The translations under genes were made by a program, and so were the position numbers. The notes below the pieces were generated by a model. That model ran no database searches. It was not told where the DNA came from and worked only from the letters and a program-made list of their open reading frames with translations. Below, piece by piece: positions 62,448 to 64,000 of a stretch of DNA of 64,000 nucleotides. The number at the start of each line of letters is the position of its first letter. Positions within the stretch are counted from its first letter, which is position 1. Origin of the DNA: Owenia fusiformis (taxonomy: Eukaryota; Annelida; Polychaeta; Sabellida; Oweniidae); contig CAIIXF020000006.1 in assembly GCA_903813345.2 (NCBI GenBank), forward strand, positions 13,086,348-13,150,347, written 5' to 3'.

Positions 62448-64000
62448 GTAAGTAGTACAAAATGTGCAATGATGAACCATATAAAACAGATAGCCCAACA
62501 GCTTTACATCAATGTAAGTATATAACAAAATGTGCAATGATGAACCATATAAAACAGATAGCCCAACAGCTTTACATCAATGTAAGTAGTACAAAATGTG
62601 CAATGGTGAACCATATAAAACAGATAGCCCAACAGCTTTACATCAATGTAAGTATATAACAAAATGTGCAATGATGAACCATATAAAACAGATAGCCCAA
62701 CAGCTTTACATCAATGTAAGTATATAACAAAATGTGCAATGATGAACCATATAAAACAGATAGCCCAACAGCTTTACATCAATGTAAGTAGTACAAAATG
62801 TGCAATGGTGAACCATATAAAACAGATAGCCCAACAGCTTTACATCAATGTAAGTATATAACAAAATGTGCAATGATGAACCATATAAAACAGATAGCCC
62901 AACAGCTTTACATCAATGTAAGTAGTACAAAATGTGCAATGATGAACCATATAAAACAGATAGCCCAACAGCTTTACATCAATGTAAGTATATAACAAAA
63001 TGTGCAATGATGAACCATATAAAACAGATAGCCCAACAGCTTTACATCAATGTAAGTATATAACAAAATGTGCAATGATGAACCATATAAAACAGATAGC
63101 CCAACAGCTTTACATCAATGTAAGTATATAACAAAATGTGCAATGATGAACCATATAAAACAGATAGCCCAACAGCTTTACATCAATGTAAGTATATAAC
63201 AAAATGTGCAATGATGAACCATATAAAACAGATAGCCCAACAGCTTTACATCAATGTAAGTATATAACAAAATGTGCAATGATGAACCATATAAAACAGA
63301 TAGCCCAACAGCTTTACATCAATGTAAGTATATAACAAAATGTGCAATGATGAACCATATAAAACAGATAGCCCAACAGCTTTACATCAATGTAAGTAGT
63401 ACAAAATGTGCAATGGTGAACCATATAAAACAGATAGCCCAACAGCTTTACATCAACGTAAGTATATAACAAAATGTGCAATGATGAACCATATAAAACA
63501 GATAGCCCAACAGCTTTACATCAATGTAAGTAGTACAAAATGAGCAATGATGAACCATATAAAACAGATAGCCCAACAGCTTTACATCAATGTAAGTAGT
63601 ACAAAATGAGCAATGATGAACCATATAAAACAGATAGCCCAACAGCTTTACATCAATGTAAGTAGTACAAAATGAGCAATGATGAACCATATAAAACAGA
63701 TAGCCCAACAGCTTTACATCAACGTAAGTATATAACAAAATGTGCAATGATGAACCATATAAAACAGATAGCCCAACAGCTTTACATCAATGTAAGTAGT
63801 ACAAAATGAGCAATGATGAACCATATAAAACAGATAGCCCAACAGCTTTACATCAATGTAAGTAGTACAAAATGAGCAATGATGAACCATATAAAACAGA
63901 TAGCCCAACAGCTTTACATCAACGTAAGTATATAACAAAATGTGCAATGATGAACCATATAAAACAGATAGCCCAACAGCTTTACATCAATGTAAGTATA
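62400..64000 (+). repeat. Sbf: Tandem array of at least 24 copies of the exon 10 end plus its 5' splice site
   Basis: Each unit has a 48-base exon-like part (gcaatgatgaacc...tcaat) followed by GTAAGT and either AGTACAAAATGT/A (66-base unit) or ATATAACAAAATGT (68-base unit). Starts are 62400, 62466, 62534, 62600, 62668, 62736, 62802, 62870, 62936, 63004, 63072, 63140, 63208, 63276, 63344, 63410, 63478, 63544, 63610, 63676, 63744, 63810, 63876 and 63944. All 24 copies keep GTAAGT. Shared variants (GTG at units 4, 7 and 16; AAC before the donor at 16, 20 and 23; TGA in units 17-19 and 21-22) show that blocks of units were re-amplified. The array continues past the window. Confidence 0.98.

Noticed and set aside
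62462-63947. Repeated 65-99 residue open frames on both strands of the array
   Set aside because: They are by-products of the 66/68-base unit lengths and are not independent genes.
62400-64000. CRISPR-like regular repeat array
   Set aside because: Units are contiguous with no unique spacers, derive from an exon/intron boundary, and the DNA is animal nuclear.

Overview
This is AT-rich nuclear DNA from an animal, most likely a marine invertebrate bilaterian. The genes have many short exons with GT-AG introns. Most of the window is introns, fold-back elements, MITEs and minisatellites. Nothing looks bacterial: there are no operons, rRNA or CRISPR arrays.

Layout. (1) Positions 1882-5937 on the minus strand hold a complete seven-exon ionotropic-glutamate-receptor-like gene (gene A, 497 codons). 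(2) Positions 12266-18027 on the minus strand hold its tandem paralogue (gene B, 502 codons), with the same seven exons and the same intron phases. Both encode short receptors with a signal peptide, ligand-binding halves S1 and S2, M1, pore loop, M3 and M4, and no amino-terminal domain. Gene B keeps the arginine that grips the agonist carboxylate; gene A has lost it. Both have tryptophan where AMPA and kainate receptors have the Q/R-site residue. (3) Positions 18064-27406 are a gene-free spacer with two TTAA-flanked MITEs, a large fold-back, a short tandem array and a third MITE. (4) From 27407 to the end, on the plus strand, runs the 5' part of an SBF/MTMR5-MTMR13 orthologue (DENN-domain Rab GEF and myotubularin pseudophosphatase). 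Exon 1 (18 codons) is separated from exon 2 by a 30.9 kb transposon-filled intron. Exons 2-10 (58321-62447) encode the DENN module. The gene runs off the window.

The most unusual content is at splice junctions. The end of Sbf exon 10 and its 5' splice site are amplified into at least 24 tandem copies (62400-64000), each with an intact GTAAGT. Intron 2 of gene A carries a 22-bp array (4411-4758) that abuts exon 3, and each sense-strand unit is itself a 3' splice site (CTGAT, a T-rich stretch, then TTTCAG). A smaller three-unit repeat lies in the acceptor region of Sbf exon 2. In addition, 262 bp covering half of exon 2 plus adjoining intron is about 96% identical between genes A and B, while neighbouring exons are only about 57% identical in protein. 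That points to gene conversion.

The three genes show no obvious functional link: two are probable ligand-gated channels and one is a membrane-traffic regulator. All coordinates come from reading splice consensus and protein similarity by eye, with no transcript support.
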